DNA of 64,000 bases. It comes from Streptomyces griseus subsp. griseus. Lineage in GTDB: Bacteria > Actinomycetota > Actinomycetes > Streptomycetales > Streptomycetaceae. The DNA lies in NCBI RefSeq assembly GCF_000720255.1, contig NZ_JOJE01000039.1, positions 67,328 through 131,327 on the forward strand, written 5' to 3'. Below, piece after piece: positions 1-8,561 of the stretch (position 1 is the stretch's first letter; every line of letters begins with the position of its first letter). Both the position numbers and the translations under genes were made by a program. The notes beneath the pieces were generated by a model. That model did no database searches. It worked only from the letters and a program-made list of their open reading frames with translations, and was not told the origin of the DNA.

Positions 1-564
1 GGTGGCGACGCTCATATAGAGCCCGGCGGCGATCTCCGCGTTGGACAGGCCCCGGCCGACGGCGACGGCGACCTCGCGTTCGCGGTCGTTGAGGACGGCG
101 ATCCGCTCACGCGCGCGGGCCCGGCGGGTGTCGGCGGTCGCGCCGGCCGCGTGCCGCATCAACTGGCGGGTGACGGTGGGCGACAGGACGGGGTCGCCGG
201 CCGCCACCCGGCGCACGGCGTCGAGGATCTCGGCGGGCGGGGTGTCCTTGAGGAGGAATCCGGCGGCGCCCGCGCGCAGGGCACGCAGCACCTGCTCGTC
301 GGCATGGAAGGTGGTGAGGACGACGACCTGAGGGGCGTCCATGCGGCGGCGCAGCAATCGCGTGGCAGTCAGACCGTCCACCGAGGGCATCCGGATGTCC
401 ATCAGGACGACGTCCGGGCGGGTGCGGTCGACGAGGGCCTCGACCTCGCCGCCGTCAGCGGCCTCGCCGACGATCTCGACGTCCTCGGCGCCGCCCATCA
501 TGAAGGACAGACCGGTCCGCACCAGGGGGTCGTCGTCGACGAGGAGGAGTCTGATGACTGTCAT
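1..564 (-). CDS. NarL/LuxR-type response regulator, 3' end cut by window
   Basis: The frame opens at an ATG at 562-564 and stays open to base 1, giving at least 188 residues. The N-terminus (MTVIRLLLVDDDPLVR) carries the acidic pocket of a receiver domain. The C-terminal part holds the start of a LuxR helix-turn-helix (LNDREREVAVAVGRGLSNAEIAAGLYMS), and the window ends inside the recognition helix. It lies 83 nt downstream of a histidine kinase on the same strand, so the two form an ordinary two-component pair in which the kinase phosphorylates this DNA-binding regulator. Only the last 15-30 residues should be missing. The target genes cannot be told from the sequence. Confidence 0.93.
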   Translation of the reverse strand, partial: MTVIRLLLVDDDPLVRTGLSFMMGGAEDVEIVGEAADGGEVEALVDRTRPDVVLMDIRMPSVDGLTATRLLRRRMDAPQVVVLTTFHADEQVLRALRAGAAGFLLKDTPPAEILDAVRRVAAGDPVLSPTVTRQLMRHAAGATADTRRARARERIAVLNDREREVAVAVGRGLSNAEIAAGLYMSVAT

Positions 565-647
565 GGGGCTTACGTAATCACGGGACACGGCAGGCGTGTT
601 GACGCTTTTGCCGGGTGCGTCGCGGGGGTCGGAGGAGGCCTTCCCGT

Positions 648-1892
648 TCACCCCCACGGCAGCCACGCCCGCACCGTGAAGCCGCCGTCCTCGCGCGGCC
701 CGTGCTCCAGGCGGCCCCCGGCCAGCGTCGCCCGTTCCGTCAGGCCGATCAGGCCCTGGCCGGAGCCGGGGACGGAGGGGACCTCGCCTGCCGGGGCCGG
801 ATTGCCCACCGACACGGTGAGGCCCTCGCCCGGCGCTCCCGTGACCGCGACGGTCACCTCCGTGCCGGGGGCGTGCTTGCGGGCGTTGGTGAGGGTTTCC
901 TGGGCGATGCGATAGGCGGTGCGGCCGATGGAGGCCGGGACGGTGTCGGGGTCGGTGACCCGGCTGTCGAGGACGACCTTCATCCCCGCCGCACGCGACT
1001 CGGCGACCAGCGCGTCCAGTGCGCCGAGCGTCGGCTGGGGTCGCCCCGCGTCCTCGGACTCACTCGCGCGCAGTACGCCGATGATCTCCCGCAGGTCCTG
1101 AAGGGCCTCGTGGGCGCTCTCCCGGATGACACCGGCCGCCCGCGCGACCTCCTCGCGGGGTGCGTCCGGCCGGAACTCCAGCGCGCCCGCGTGCACACTG
1201 AGCAGGGTCAGCCGGTGCGCGAGCACGTCGTGCATCTCCCGGGCGATGGCCTCGCGGGCCAGCCGCTGCGCCTGTTCGGCGCGCAGCCGCGCCTCCGTCT
1301 CGGCACGCCGGGTGCGGTCCCGCAGGCTCAGCAGGAGCTGCCGTTTGGACCGCGCGAACAGGCCCCAGCCGATGGTGGCGACGGTGAGCAGGCCGGTGAG
1401 GGCGACCACGACCTGGTACGACGCGTCGGGGTCCGGGCGCCACCGGAAGAAGAGCGGCAGCAGGGCCAAGCAGGCGCCACCCACCCAAGCCACGTACCGC
1501 ATCGGCCGGTGCACGGCGAGGGTGAAGAGGGCGACCAGACCGGCGCCGCCCGCCGAGTTCGACAGGAAGCCGACCGGGACCATCGCGACCGCGAGCCCGA
1601 CCGGCCAACGGCGGCGCAGCCAGACCGCGGCGCAGGCCAGAGCACCCAGGGCCTGGTCGAAGACGGCCATGGCCCGCGGGAGGTCCGGCTCGTCGTGCAC
1701 GGTCTCCGCGCCCGCGAGAGCGATACCGACGGCCAGGAAGAAGCAGGAGAAGTCGACGATCCAGTCGCGCGCGGTGCGCCGGGGGCGCCCGCCACGTGCC
1801 GCGTCGGGGTCGAACTCGTGGACCACGGCGGACGGAAACAGCCATCGCCGCCCCGCGAACGCCGGAGGGCTGTGCGCCGGCCTGTCACCCAT
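648..1892 (-). CDS. Sensor histidine kinase, NarL-partner type (HisKA_3)
   Basis: A 414-residue kinase. The N-terminal half contains several hydrophobic stretches (about residues 30-180) that look like membrane segments without a large extracytoplasmic loop. They are followed by a HisKA_3 dimerisation helix with the phospho-acceptor His in REMHDVLAHRLTLLSVHAG. The C-terminus is a HATPase with AYRIAQETLTNARKHAPG (N box) and GSGQGLIGLTERATLAGG (G box). The ATG at 1890-1892 is chosen because the longer open frame upstream reads through low-complexity sequence; a GTG one codon earlier is possible. It is followed by its response regulator, the usual actinomycete order. The signal sensed is unknown. 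Confidence 0.92.
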   Translation of the reverse strand: MGDRPAHSPPAFAGRRWLFPSAVVHEFDPDAARGGRPRRTARDWIVDFSCFFLAVGIALAGAETVHDEPDLPRAMAVFDQALGALACAAVWLRRRWPVGLAVAMVPVGFLSNSAGGAGLVALFTLAVHRPMRYVAWVGGACLALLPLFFRWRPDPDASYQVVVALTGLLTVATIGWGLFARSKRQLLLSLRDRTRRAETEARLRAEQAQRLAREAIAREMHDVLAHRLTLLSVHAGALEFRPDAPREEVARAAGVIRESAHEALQDLREIIGVLRASESEDAGRPQPTLGALDALVAESRAAGMKVVLDSRVTDPDTVPASIGRTAYRIAQETLTNARKHAPGTEVTVAVTGAPGEGLTVSVGNPAPAGEVPSVPGSGQGLIGLTERATLAGGRLEHGPREDGGFTVRAWLPWG

Positions 1893-2075
1893 CACGGTCG
1901 GCAAATCTATGCGGGAGGCGCGCCTTCCGCTCCGCATCGGACGGGACGACCGACCAAAGTCGCGCCGCCGCGGACTTTCGGCCCGCCGGCCCTGCGACGA
2001 CGGCGACTTCCGCCGGACGTCATCCCGCCCCGCGGCCGATGCGGGTGGGGGGTCCGCGGGGCGAGGGTCTGCTTC

Positions 2076-2276
2076 ATGAAACAGGTGCTGGAGATAATCG
2101 GGTTCATCGCCTTCGTGCAGGGCGTGATGGGCCTGTTGCACGAGTTCGCCCACTGGGACGTGGGTCTGCTGCAACGTCTTGACTTCCTCGACGGTCACGG
2201 CGTCTTCGCGAGCGTCGTGCTGATCGTGCTGGCGGTCGCGCTGTTCGCCGTGGCAGAGAGCCGGAAGCCGGGTTGA
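2076..2276 (+). CDS. Small two-helix membrane protein, unknown function
   Basis: A 66-residue protein beginning MKQVLEIIGFIAFVQGVMGLLHEF. It has one hydrophobic segment at residues 5-22, a short amphipathic middle with His, Trp and Asp, and a second hydrophobic segment at 44-62 ending in a basic tail. The size and hydrophobicity fit a small integral membrane protein. I recognise no family. The gene is alone on its strand, convergent with the AI-2E family gene, and its stop codon lies inside the first copy of an 18-bp tandem repeat. Confidence 0.7.
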   Translation: MKQVLEIIGFIAFVQGVMGLLHEFAHWDVGLLQRLDFLDGHGVFASVVLIVLAVALFAVAESRKPG

Positions 2277-2324
2277 GACCGGACGCCGGGTTTGGACCGG
2301 AAGCCGGGTTGAGACCGGAAGCCC
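2261..2324. repeat. 18-bp tandem repeat, about 3.5 copies
   Basis: Copies of CCGGAAGCCGGGTTGAGA occur at 2261-2278 and 2297-2314. A variant (CCGGACGCCGGGTTTGGA) lies at 2279-2296 and a partial copy at 2315-2324. The first copy holds the stop codon of the small membrane protein, so copy-number change should not alter that protein. Confidence 0.9.
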
Positions 2325-2421
2325 ACCCGTCCTTCCAAAGACGTCTACGGCCTGACGGTCCGGCACATGCGTCAGGCCGTGTGCCCCGACTGATCGCGTA
2401 CCGCCCGACCGGAAGCGACGC

Positions 2422-2459
2422 GTGGGGTGCCCGCCGACCGCTTCTGACCGGCACCCCAC
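2422..2459. terminator. Hairpin terminator between convergent genes
   Basis: GTGGGGTGCC at 2422-2431 pairs perfectly with GGCACCCCAC at 2450-2459 around an 18-nt loop. It lies between the converging small membrane protein and AI-2E exporter genes and could serve both. Confidence 0.7.
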
Positions 2460-2472
2460 TCGTGCCGACGGG

Positions 2473-3630
2473 TCAGGCTTCGGACACCGTGCCCTTGAGC
2501 CTGCGCGGCAGCGAGACAGCGAGAGCCCGGGTCGCGGCCTCTTCCGTACCACGGTCTCCCTCCTCGTACCGGCCCCGCAGCTCCGACACGACTCCGAACA
2601 CCGCCGCCGTCATGGGCACGGAGAGGAGCATTCCGAGGACACCCGCGACCGAGGCACCGGCCGTGAGGGCCAGCAGAATCACCGCGGGGTGCATCTGCAG
2701 AGTCCGGCTCTGGATCATCGGCTGCAGCACATTGCCCTCGAGGAGCTGCACCACGAACACGACACCCAGGACCCACAGCGCGCTCCCGAGACCACCGTCG
2801 GCGAAGGCGACCAGGACCGCGACCGCGCCGGACAGGAGCGCGCCGAGGTAGGGGATGTACGCACCGATGAACACCAGTGCCCCGAGCCCGACCGCACCCG
2901 GTACGTCCAGGACGAGCAGACCGACAGTGATGCAGACGGCATCGATGAAGGCGACGATCGTGGTGCCGCGCATGAAGCCCTCGATCGCCCGGAAGGCGCG
3001 ACGGGCCATCACCTCGAGCGTTCCACCGGAGCCCCGGGGGGCGAGCGAGTGCAACGCGGCGACGGCCCGGTCGGAGTCACGCAGGAAGAAGAACATGAGC
3101 AGGATCGCGAGCGTGCCCGTCGTGGCCATCTCGACGACCACGCTCACGCCGCTCAAGAGGCCCGAGACGGCGGTGCCGCCGAACTTCGACACCAGGTCCT
3201 TCGCGTTCGCGGCGAGACCGTCCAGGGGTGCCCCCGCCACTCCGAACCTCTCCTCGAGCGACGCGGCCGCGTCGCGCAGAGAGGAGATGATCTGGTCACC
3301 CGTGTCGATGAGGGCGGCCACCACGATGTACGCCACCCCACCCATGACCACGACGACGGCGGCACAGGTCAGCCCGGCGGCCAGCGACTTGTTGATCCTC
3401 ATCGCGATCAGTCGGCGGTAGAGCGGGCCGAGCAGGGCCGCGCCGAGCAGCGCGAGCAGAACCGGCGTCACGACGGTCTCGAACGTGACGCAGAACCACA
3501 CCACCACGGAGATGACACCGCTGACGAGGAGTACCAGAGCGCTCGCCGCGGCCACGCGTCGGGCGATCCCGTGGAGTGGGTTGTGCCGGGGCTCCGTCCG
3601 ACGCCGGTCGGTCCGCCCCGGCCTGTTCAT
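2473..3630 (-). CDS. AI-2E family transporter (PF01594)
   Basis: A 385-residue polytopic membrane protein. It shows the family layout: paired N-terminal helices (ASALVLLVSGVISVVVWFCV, ALLGAALLGPLYRRL), a central amphipathic region (about 150-200) and C-terminal helices with a Gly- and Pro-rich stretch (FIGAYIPYLGALLSGAVAVLVAF, then LLEGNVLQPMIQSRTL), the most conserved part of the family. Members export small molecules or act as Na+/H+ antiporters; a role in AI-2 signalling is not implied. The ATG at 3628-3630 has a weak AGGA upstream. The frame also allows starts at 3672 and 3789, the last adding 53 residues of unconvincing basic sequence. Confidence 0.85.
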   Translation of the reverse strand: MNRPGRTDRRRTEPRHNPLHGIARRVAAASALVLLVSGVISVVVWFCVTFETVVTPVLLALLGAALLGPLYRRLIAMRINKSLAAGLTCAAVVVVMGGVAYIVVAALIDTGDQIISSLRDAAASLEERFGVAGAPLDGLAANAKDLVSKFGGTAVSGLLSGVSVVVEMATTGTLAILLMFFFLRDSDRAVAALHSLAPRGSGGTLEVMARRAFRAIEGFMRGTTIVAFIDAVCITVGLLVLDVPGAVGLGALVFIGAYIPYLGALLSGAVAVLVAFADGGLGSALWVLGVVFVVQLLEGNVLQPMIQSRTLQMHPAVILLALTAGASVAGVLGMLLSVPMTAAVFGVVSELRGRYEEGDRGTEEAATRALAVSLPRRLKGTVSEA

Positions 3631-3988
3631 GGACGCGCCCGTGGTCCTGATCAGCGGACGCGTGCGGTGCATCGGCCTTCGCGGTCCAGATCCCCCGCTG
3701 TGTCTGCCCACTCTGCTCTTCTCCGCTCGCACGTGGCCGAATCCGACGACCACACGTCCCATGGGGGAGGTCGCCACGACGGGCTGCATGACCCAGCACT
3801 CAAACTAGGCGCGGAAATCCGGCCGCCCACGGCACCCGGGAAGCGAATACGCCACCGCCGCCTCCTACTTCGGTACTGGCGGCGCTCCTTCCGAGGCACC
3901 CGGGGCGGTACCCCGGTACTCATCGACCGGGCGTTCTCAGTCGCTCCGGCCCCGGTCACCCGACACGGGGACGAACGGGCGCATGGTG
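3631..3988. other. Gene-poor gap
   Basis: No convincing gene is seen here. The open frame of the AI-2E gene extends back to 3789, so part may be coding if a longer start is used. Nothing resembling an RNA, repeat or clear terminator was found. Confidence 0.5.
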
Positions 3989-5701
3989 TCAGTGCGACTC
4001 ACGGGTCACCGTCGAACCGCTGGAGCCGACCAGGAAGTCCAGGTCGGCGCCTGTGTCGGCTTGCAGGACGTGGTCGACGTAGAGGCGTTCCCAGCCGCGG
4101 CGGGGGGCGGCGAAGCCGTCGACGGTGGCCTGATCGGGCTTGCGGGCCGCCAGTTCGTCGGCGGGTACGTCGACGTCGATGCGGCGGGCCTCGACATCGA
4201 GGGTGATGACGTCCCCGGTCCGCACCAGGGCGAGGGGGCCGCCGGCCGCCGCCTCCGGGGCTACATGCAGCACGACGGTGCCGTACGCGGTGCCGCTCAT
4301 CCGGCCGTCGCAGACACGGACCATGTCACGCACACCCTGTTCGAGCAGCTTCTTCGGCAGCGGCATGTTCGAGACCTCGGGCATCCCCGGGTAGCCCCTG
4401 GGGCCACAGCCGCGCAGGACGAGGACGGAGTCGGCGTCGACGTCGAGTTCGGGGTCGTCGATGCGGGCGCGGAAGTCCTCGATCGAGTCGAAGACCACCG
4501 CCCGGCCCCGGTGTATGAGCAGATGCGGGGAGGCCGCGGCCGGTTTGATCAGCGCCCCGTCGGGCGCGAGATTGCCGCGCAGTACGGCGATGCCGCCCTC
4601 GGCGACCAACGGTTCGGCGCGGGTCCTGATGACCTCGCCGTCCCAGATCGGCGCGTCTTCGAGGTATGCGACCAGCGGTGTGCCGGTGACGGTCAGCGCG
4701 TCGGGGTCGAGCAGATCGCGCACTTCGCGCAGTACGGCGAGGAGCCCGCCGGCGCGGTGGAAGTCCTCCATCAGGAAGCGTCCCGCCGGCTGCAGGTCGA
4801 CCAGGACCGGTACGCGCGAGCCGATGCGGTCGAAGTCGTCCAGCGACAACTCGATGCCCAGCCGGCCCGCGATCGCCAGGAGATGGACGACCGCGTTCGT
4901 CGAGCCGCCGATCGCGGCCAGGGCAACGATCGCGTTGTGGAAGGACGCCTTGGTCAGGAACGTGCCCGGCCGCCGCTCCGCGCCCACCATGTCCACCGCC
5001 AGCCGCCCGGTGTGGTGCGCGGCCTCCAGCAGCCGGCTGTCGGGGGCGGGGGTTCCGGCCGTACCGGGGAGCACCGTGCCCAGCGCCTCCGCCACCAGGG
5101 CCATCGTCGACGCCGTGCCCATGGTGTTGCAGTGCCCGCGACTGCGGATCATCGACGACTCCGACCGGGCGAACTCCTCCTGGGAGAGCGTGCCGGCCCG
5201 GACCTCCTCCGACAGCTGCCACACACCGGTGCCGCAGCCCAGCAGGCTGCCGCGGAAGGTCCCGTTGAGCATCGGACCGCCGGGGACCACGACCGCGGGC
5301 AGATCCACCGAGGCGGCGGCCATCAGCAGCGACGGGATCGTCTTGTCGCAGCCGCCGAGCAGCACCACGCCGTCGATGGGGTTGGCCCGCAGCATCTCCT
5401 CCGTGGCCATCGCGGCCATGTTGCGCCACAGCATCGCGGTGGGCCGCACGTTCGTCTCGCCGAGTGACACCACCGGCAGGTCCAGCGGGATCCCGCCCGC
5501 TTCGTACACGCCGTTGCGCACCGAGGCGGCGACCTCGTCCAGGTGCGCGTTGCAGGGGGTCAGGTCCGAGGCGGTGTTGGCGATGGCGATCTGCGGCCGG
5601 CCGGTGAAGGCGTCACCCGGAACGCCCCGTCGCATCCATGCCCGGTGGATGTAGGCGTTGCGGCCCTGCCCCTCGTACCACTGCGCGCTGCGGAGCCTCA
5701 C
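3989..5701 (-). CDS. IlvD/Edd-family sugar-acid dehydratase
   Basis: A 570-residue enzyme of the dihydroxy-acid/6-phosphogluconate dehydratase family, which eliminates water from a sugar acid with an Fe-S cluster. Cluster cysteines are visible in PCNAHLDEVA (about residue 50), LLGGCDKTIPS (about 122) and the CGPRGYPGMPEVSN loop (about 430). SRGHCNTMGTASTMA is also typical. The context is an IclR regulator, a FAH-type hydrolase and a sugar dehydrogenase. With the sugar-acid subgroup feel of the sequence, this favours an aldonate dehydratase (L-arabonate, D-xylonate or D-fuconate type) over branched-chain amino acid synthesis. The GTG at 5699-5701 gives the full-length N-terminus. The exact substrate is not readable. 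Confidence 0.88.
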   Translation of the reverse strand: MRLRSAQWYEGQGRNAYIHRAWMRRGVPGDAFTGRPQIAIANTASDLTPCNAHLDEVAASVRNGVYEAGGIPLDLPVVSLGETNVRPTAMLWRNMAAMATEEMLRANPIDGVVLLGGCDKTIPSLLMAAASVDLPAVVVPGGPMLNGTFRGSLLGCGTGVWQLSEEVRAGTLSQEEFARSESSMIRSRGHCNTMGTASTMALVAEALGTVLPGTAGTPAPDSRLLEAAHHTGRLAVDMVGAERRPGTFLTKASFHNAIVALAAIGGSTNAVVHLLAIAGRLGIELSLDDFDRIGSRVPVLVDLQPAGRFLMEDFHRAGGLLAVLREVRDLLDPDALTVTGTPLVAYLEDAPIWDGEVIRTRAEPLVAEGGIAVLRGNLAPDGALIKPAAASPHLLIHRGRAVVFDSIEDFRARIDDPELDVDADSVLVLRGCGPRGYPGMPEVSNMPLPKKLLEQGVRDMVRVCDGRMSGTAYGTVVLHVAPEAAAGGPLALVRTGDVITLDVEARRIDVDVPADELAARKPDQATVDGFAAPRRGWERLYVDHVLQADTGADLDFLVGSSGSTVTRESH

Positions 5702-5712
5702 CCTGGAGCCCC

Positions 5713-5747
5713 TTCCAGTAATCGGTACGGCAATCTAGAGTCTGGAA
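5713..5747. promoter_or_regulatory. Candidate IclR operator in divergent promoter
   Basis: The 50-nt space between the dehydratase and the IclR gene has inverted half-sites TTCCAG (5713-5718) and CTGGAA (5742-5747), 23 nt apart. It covers both presumed promoters, as expected for an autoregulated IclR repressor that also controls the dehydratase. The assignment is inference from position and symmetry. Confidence 0.45.
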
Positions 5748-5751
5748 CGCC

Positions 5752-6576
5752 ATGAAGCATACGCAGACATCCGACGAATCGACAGACCCCGGCGAGGACA
5801 GCGCGACAGGCCCCGACGGCGGCCGTCTCGTCGGCTCGGACCGGGTGCTCGCCGTCCTGAGGGAACTCGCGCGGTATCCCGACGGTGTGGGACTGGACGA
5901 GGTGACCCGGGTGATCGGCAGTCCCAAGCCGACCGTGCACCGGGCGCTCGGCGCACTGCGCCGCGCCGGACTGGCCGACCAGGACGACCGTGGCCGTTAT
6001 GTGCTCGGGGACGAGTTCCTGCGGATGGCGTTCGCCCACCACGAGGCCCGTCCCGATCATGTCCGCGTCCGTCCGGTCCTCGAGGCGCTCGCGCACCGGT
6101 TCGGCGAGACGGCTCACTACGCCGTGCTCGACGGCCGGGAGGTCGTCTACCGCGCCAAGGTCGACCCGCCCTCCGGTGCCGTCAAGCTGACGTCGACGAT
6201 CGGCGGCCGCAACCTCGCCCACTCGACCGCCGTCGGCAAGCTGCTCCTCGCCCGGCACCTGGGCACCCTCGACGAGGTCAAGGCGTGGATGGACGGCGCT
6301 GACCTGGAGCGCCTGACACCCCGGACGCTGTGTACGGCCACCGATCTGCACCATGGGCTCAGGGCCACGGTCGAACAGGGCTACTCATGTGACGACCAGG
6401 AGAACGAGATCGGCGTCAACTGCCTCGCCCTGCCCGTGTACCTCACCTCGCCCACGACCCCGTCCGGGGCGGTGAGCATCAGCGCGCTCGCCTACCGGAT
6501 GCCGCTGACCACCCTGGTGGACGCGCTCGACGAGATCCGCGCCCTGCTCGGTCCGCTCGGCGAACCCCACTCCTGA
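5752..6576 (+). CDS. IclR-family transcriptional regulator of sugar-acid genes
   Basis: A 274-residue regulator. The winged helix is at about 25-85 (VLRELARYPDGVGLDEVTRVIGSPKPTVHRALGALRRAGL), followed by the IclR effector domain with HSTAVGKLLLARH and CDDQENEIGVNCLALPV. It is divergent from the IlvD-family dehydratase and is followed after 80 nt by the FAH hydrolase and dehydrogenase genes. It most likely represses these genes until a sugar acid or keto-deoxy intermediate binds. The ATG at 5752 has only a weak purine-rich upstream stretch. Confidence 0.93.
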   Translation: MKHTQTSDESTDPGEDSATGPDGGRLVGSDRVLAVLRELARYPDGVGLDEVTRVIGSPKPTVHRALGALRRAGLADQDDRGRYVLGDEFLRMAFAHHEARPDHVRVRPVLEALAHRFGETAHYAVLDGREVVYRAKVDPPSGAVKLTSTIGGRNLAHSTAVGKLLLARHLGTLDEVKAWMDGADLERLTPRTLCTATDLHHGLRATVEQGYSCDDQENEIGVNCLALPVYLTSPTTPSGAVSISALAYRMPLTTLVDALDEIRALLGPLGEPHS

Positions 6577-6581
6577 CTTAC

Positions 6582-6643
6582 CGCCACTCCCCATCGCCAC
6601 TCCCCATCGACGCACCCCATCGACCCACCCCATCGACCCACCC
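6582..6643. repeat. 13-bp tandem repeat, about 4.8 copies
   Basis: Units of CGCCACTCCCCAT (two identical copies at 6582-6607) grade into CGACGCACCCCAT and CGACCCACCCCAT. The array fills the spacer between the IclR gene and the FAH gene and ends just before the latter's ribosome binding site. Confidence 0.88.
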
Positions 6644-6656
6644 TGGAGACAGCCCC

Positions 6657-7517
6657 GTGTTCCTCATGCGTATTGGCGCCCCCGGCGCCGAGAAGCCCGT
6701 CGCCCGTGTCGACGACGAGACCTATGTCGACCTCTCCGACGTCGTCACCGACTTCGACGAGGCGTTCTTCGGGTCGGGCGGCATCGACCGCGTCCGCCCC
6801 GTCGTCGCCGAGCGCGCGGAGGCGGGCCAGGTGTCCCGTTTCGCCGGAGAACGCGTCGGCGCTCCGGTCGCGCGCCCGCACCAGATCCTGTGCATCGGCC
6901 TCAACTACCGCGACCACGCGGCGGAGAGCGGCATGCCCGTCCCCGACGAGCCGATCCTGTTCACCAAGTCGCCCAACACCCTGATCGGCCCGAACGACGA
7001 CGTGCGCATTCCCCGCGGGTCCACCAAGACGGACTGGGAGGTGGAACTCGGCATCGTGATCGGCCGCCGCACCAGCTACCTGGACTCGGTGGCGGAGGCA
7101 CGTGACGCCATCGCCGGATACGTCGTCGTGAACGACGTCAGCGAGCGCGCCTTCCAGCTGGAACGCGGCGGGCAGTGGGCCAAGGGCAAGTCCGCGGAGA
7201 CCTTCAACCCCGCCGGCCCGTGGCTCGCCACCAGCGACGAGATCGACGACGTGCTCGACCTCGGCATGTGGCTGGACGTCAACGGCGTGCGCCGGCAGAC
7301 CGGCAGCACCAAGACGATGATCTTCGACCCGTACTTCATCGTGCACTACCTCAGCCAGTTCCTCGTCCTGGAACCCGGCGACCTGATCAACACCGGTACC
7401 CCGCCCGGGGTCGGCATGGGTCTCACCCCGCCGACGTATCTCCAGGCGGGTGACGTGATGGAGCTGGGTATCAAGCACCTCGGCAGCCAGCGTCAGCTCG
7501 TACTCGGACCCCGGTGA
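6657..7517 (+). CDS. Fumarylacetoacetate hydrolase family, probable 2,4-diketo-3-deoxy sugar-acid hydrolase
   Basis: A 286-residue FAH-fold protein. HQILCIGLNYRDHAAESG marks the start of the catalytic domain (about residue 78). The metal ligands sit in DWEVELGIVIG (Glu) and VVVNDVSERAFQ (Asp), and the C-terminus has INTGTPPGVGMG. This type cleaves 2,4-diketo-3-deoxy-L-fuconate or L-rhamnonate to pyruvate and L-lactate (or glycolate for pentoses) in non-phosphorylating sugar pathways. The GTG at 6657 is preferred because GGAG lies 8 nt upstream; an ATG at 6666 is possible. It overlaps the next gene by 4 nt (GTGA), so the two are translationally coupled. Confidence 0.88.
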   Translation: MFLMRIGAPGAEKPVARVDDETYVDLSDVVTDFDEAFFGSGGIDRVRPVVAERAEAGQVSRFAGERVGAPVARPHQILCIGLNYRDHAAESGMPVPDEPILFTKSPNTLIGPNDDVRIPRGSTKTDWEVELGIVIGRRTSYLDSVAEARDAIAGYVVVNDVSERAFQLERGGQWAKGKSAETFNPAGPWLATSDEIDDVLDLGMWLDVNGVRRQTGSTKTMIFDPYFIVHYLSQFLVLEPGDLINTGTPPGVGMGLTPPTYLQAGDVMELGIKHLGSQRQLVLGPR

Positions 7518-8551
7518 GCCGTCGCCTCATGCGCGCCTTCGTCCTGACCGCCCCCGGCCAGTACGAGGTCCAGGACCTCCCGGCGCCGGTGGCCGGCCCG
7601 GGCGAGGTCGTCGTCGACGTCGAGCGGGTCGGCGTGTGCGGCACCGACATGGAGTTCTTCACCGGCGAGATGGCCTACCTGCACCAGGGACACTCCTCCT
7701 ACCCGATGCGGCCGGGCCACGAGTGGGCCGGGCGTGTCGCGGCGGTCGGCGACGGCGTCGCCCCGGGCTGGCTCGGCCGTCGTGTCATGGGCGACACCAT
7801 GCTCGGCTGCGGCGCCTGCCGCCGCTGTCTGCGCGGGCGCCGGCACGTGTGTGAGGAGCGGCAGGAAGTCGGTATCCGCGGGGGCCGGGCCGGGGCCCTG
7901 GCCGAGCAACTCGCCGTTCCGGCCTCGTCGTTGCACGCCCTGCCCGGCTCCGTCGACCCCGTGCTCGGCGCGCTCGTCGAGCCGGGCGGCAACGCTCTGC
8001 GCGCCGCCCGGGCCGCCGCACCCCGGCCCGGGGACCGCGCCCTCGTCCTCGGTCCGGGGACGATCGGTCTGCTGACAGCGATGTTCCTCCGGGCCGCCGG
8101 CGCCGAGGTCCACCTGATGGGCACGACCGCAAGCTCCCTCGCCTTCGCCCGCGGGCTGGGCTTCGCACACACATGGACCGAGGACTCTGTTCCGGACCTG
8201 CCCTTCGACGCGGTCGTCGACGCCTCGAACGCCGCCCATCTGCCCGCGCGGGCACTGGAACTCGTCGAACCGGCCGGACGCCTCGTCTACATCGGGCTGG
8301 CCGGCGGACCCAGCCGCATCGACACCCGCGCCCTCGCCCTCAAGGACGCCACCGCGGTCGGCGTCCTGTCCGCCTCCCCCGGCCTCGACGCCACCATCCG
8401 CGCCTACGCCGACGGATCCGTCGATCCCAGGCCGCTCGTCGCCGCCACCGTCGGCCTCGCCGAGGCCGGCTCAGTCCTCGCAGGCGAACGCCCCGCGAAC
8501 GCCGGGCCCGGCCCCAAGATCCACGTCGACCCACGATCGACTGCACGGTGA
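7514..8551 (+). CDS. Zinc-dependent MDR dehydrogenase
   Basis: A 345-residue medium-chain dehydrogenase. The catalytic zinc site is in GVCGTD and PGHEWAG, the structural zinc cysteines in GCGACRRCLRGRRHVCEER, and the Rossmann glycines in VLGPGTIGLL. Relatives include sorbitol/threonine dehydrogenase-type enzymes that oxidise sugars, sugar acids or keto-deoxy acids with NAD(P)+. It shares an operon with the FAH hydrolase through a GTGA overlap, so a step in the same sugar-acid route is likely: oxidation of the sugar, or of the 2-keto-3-deoxy acid that the hydrolase then cuts. An ATG at 7530 would remove the overlap. Confidence 0.88.
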   Translation: MSRRLMRAFVLTAPGQYEVQDLPAPVAGPGEVVVDVERVGVCGTDMEFFTGEMAYLHQGHSSYPMRPGHEWAGRVAAVGDGVAPGWLGRRVMGDTMLGCGACRRCLRGRRHVCEERQEVGIRGGRAGALAEQLAVPASSLHALPGSVDPVLGALVEPGGNALRAARAAAPRPGDRALVLGPGTIGLLTAMFLRAAGAEVHLMGTTASSLAFARGLGFAHTWTEDSVPDLPFDAVVDASNAAHLPARALELVEPAGRLVYIGLAGGPSRIDTRALALKDATAVGVLSASPGLDATIRAYADGSVDPRPLVAATVGLAEAGSVLAGERPANAGPGPKIHVDPRSTAR

Positions 8552-8561
8552 GCCCGGCCCC

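Noticed and set aside
615..2276. Long plus-strand open frame across the histidine kinase
   Set aside because: It is antisense to a gene with clear kinase motifs, and its product is Arg/Gly/Gln-rich without family features, as expected from GC-rich shadow frames.
2473..3630. Quorum-sensing AI-2 exporter
   Set aside because: The family name is historical. Nothing nearby (luxS, lsr genes) supports autoinducer traffic.
3989..5701. Branched-chain amino acid dihydroxy-acid dehydratase (IlvD)
   Set aside because: It sits with an IclR regulator, FAH hydrolase and sugar dehydrogenase and no other ilv gene, so a sugar-acid dehydratase is more likely.
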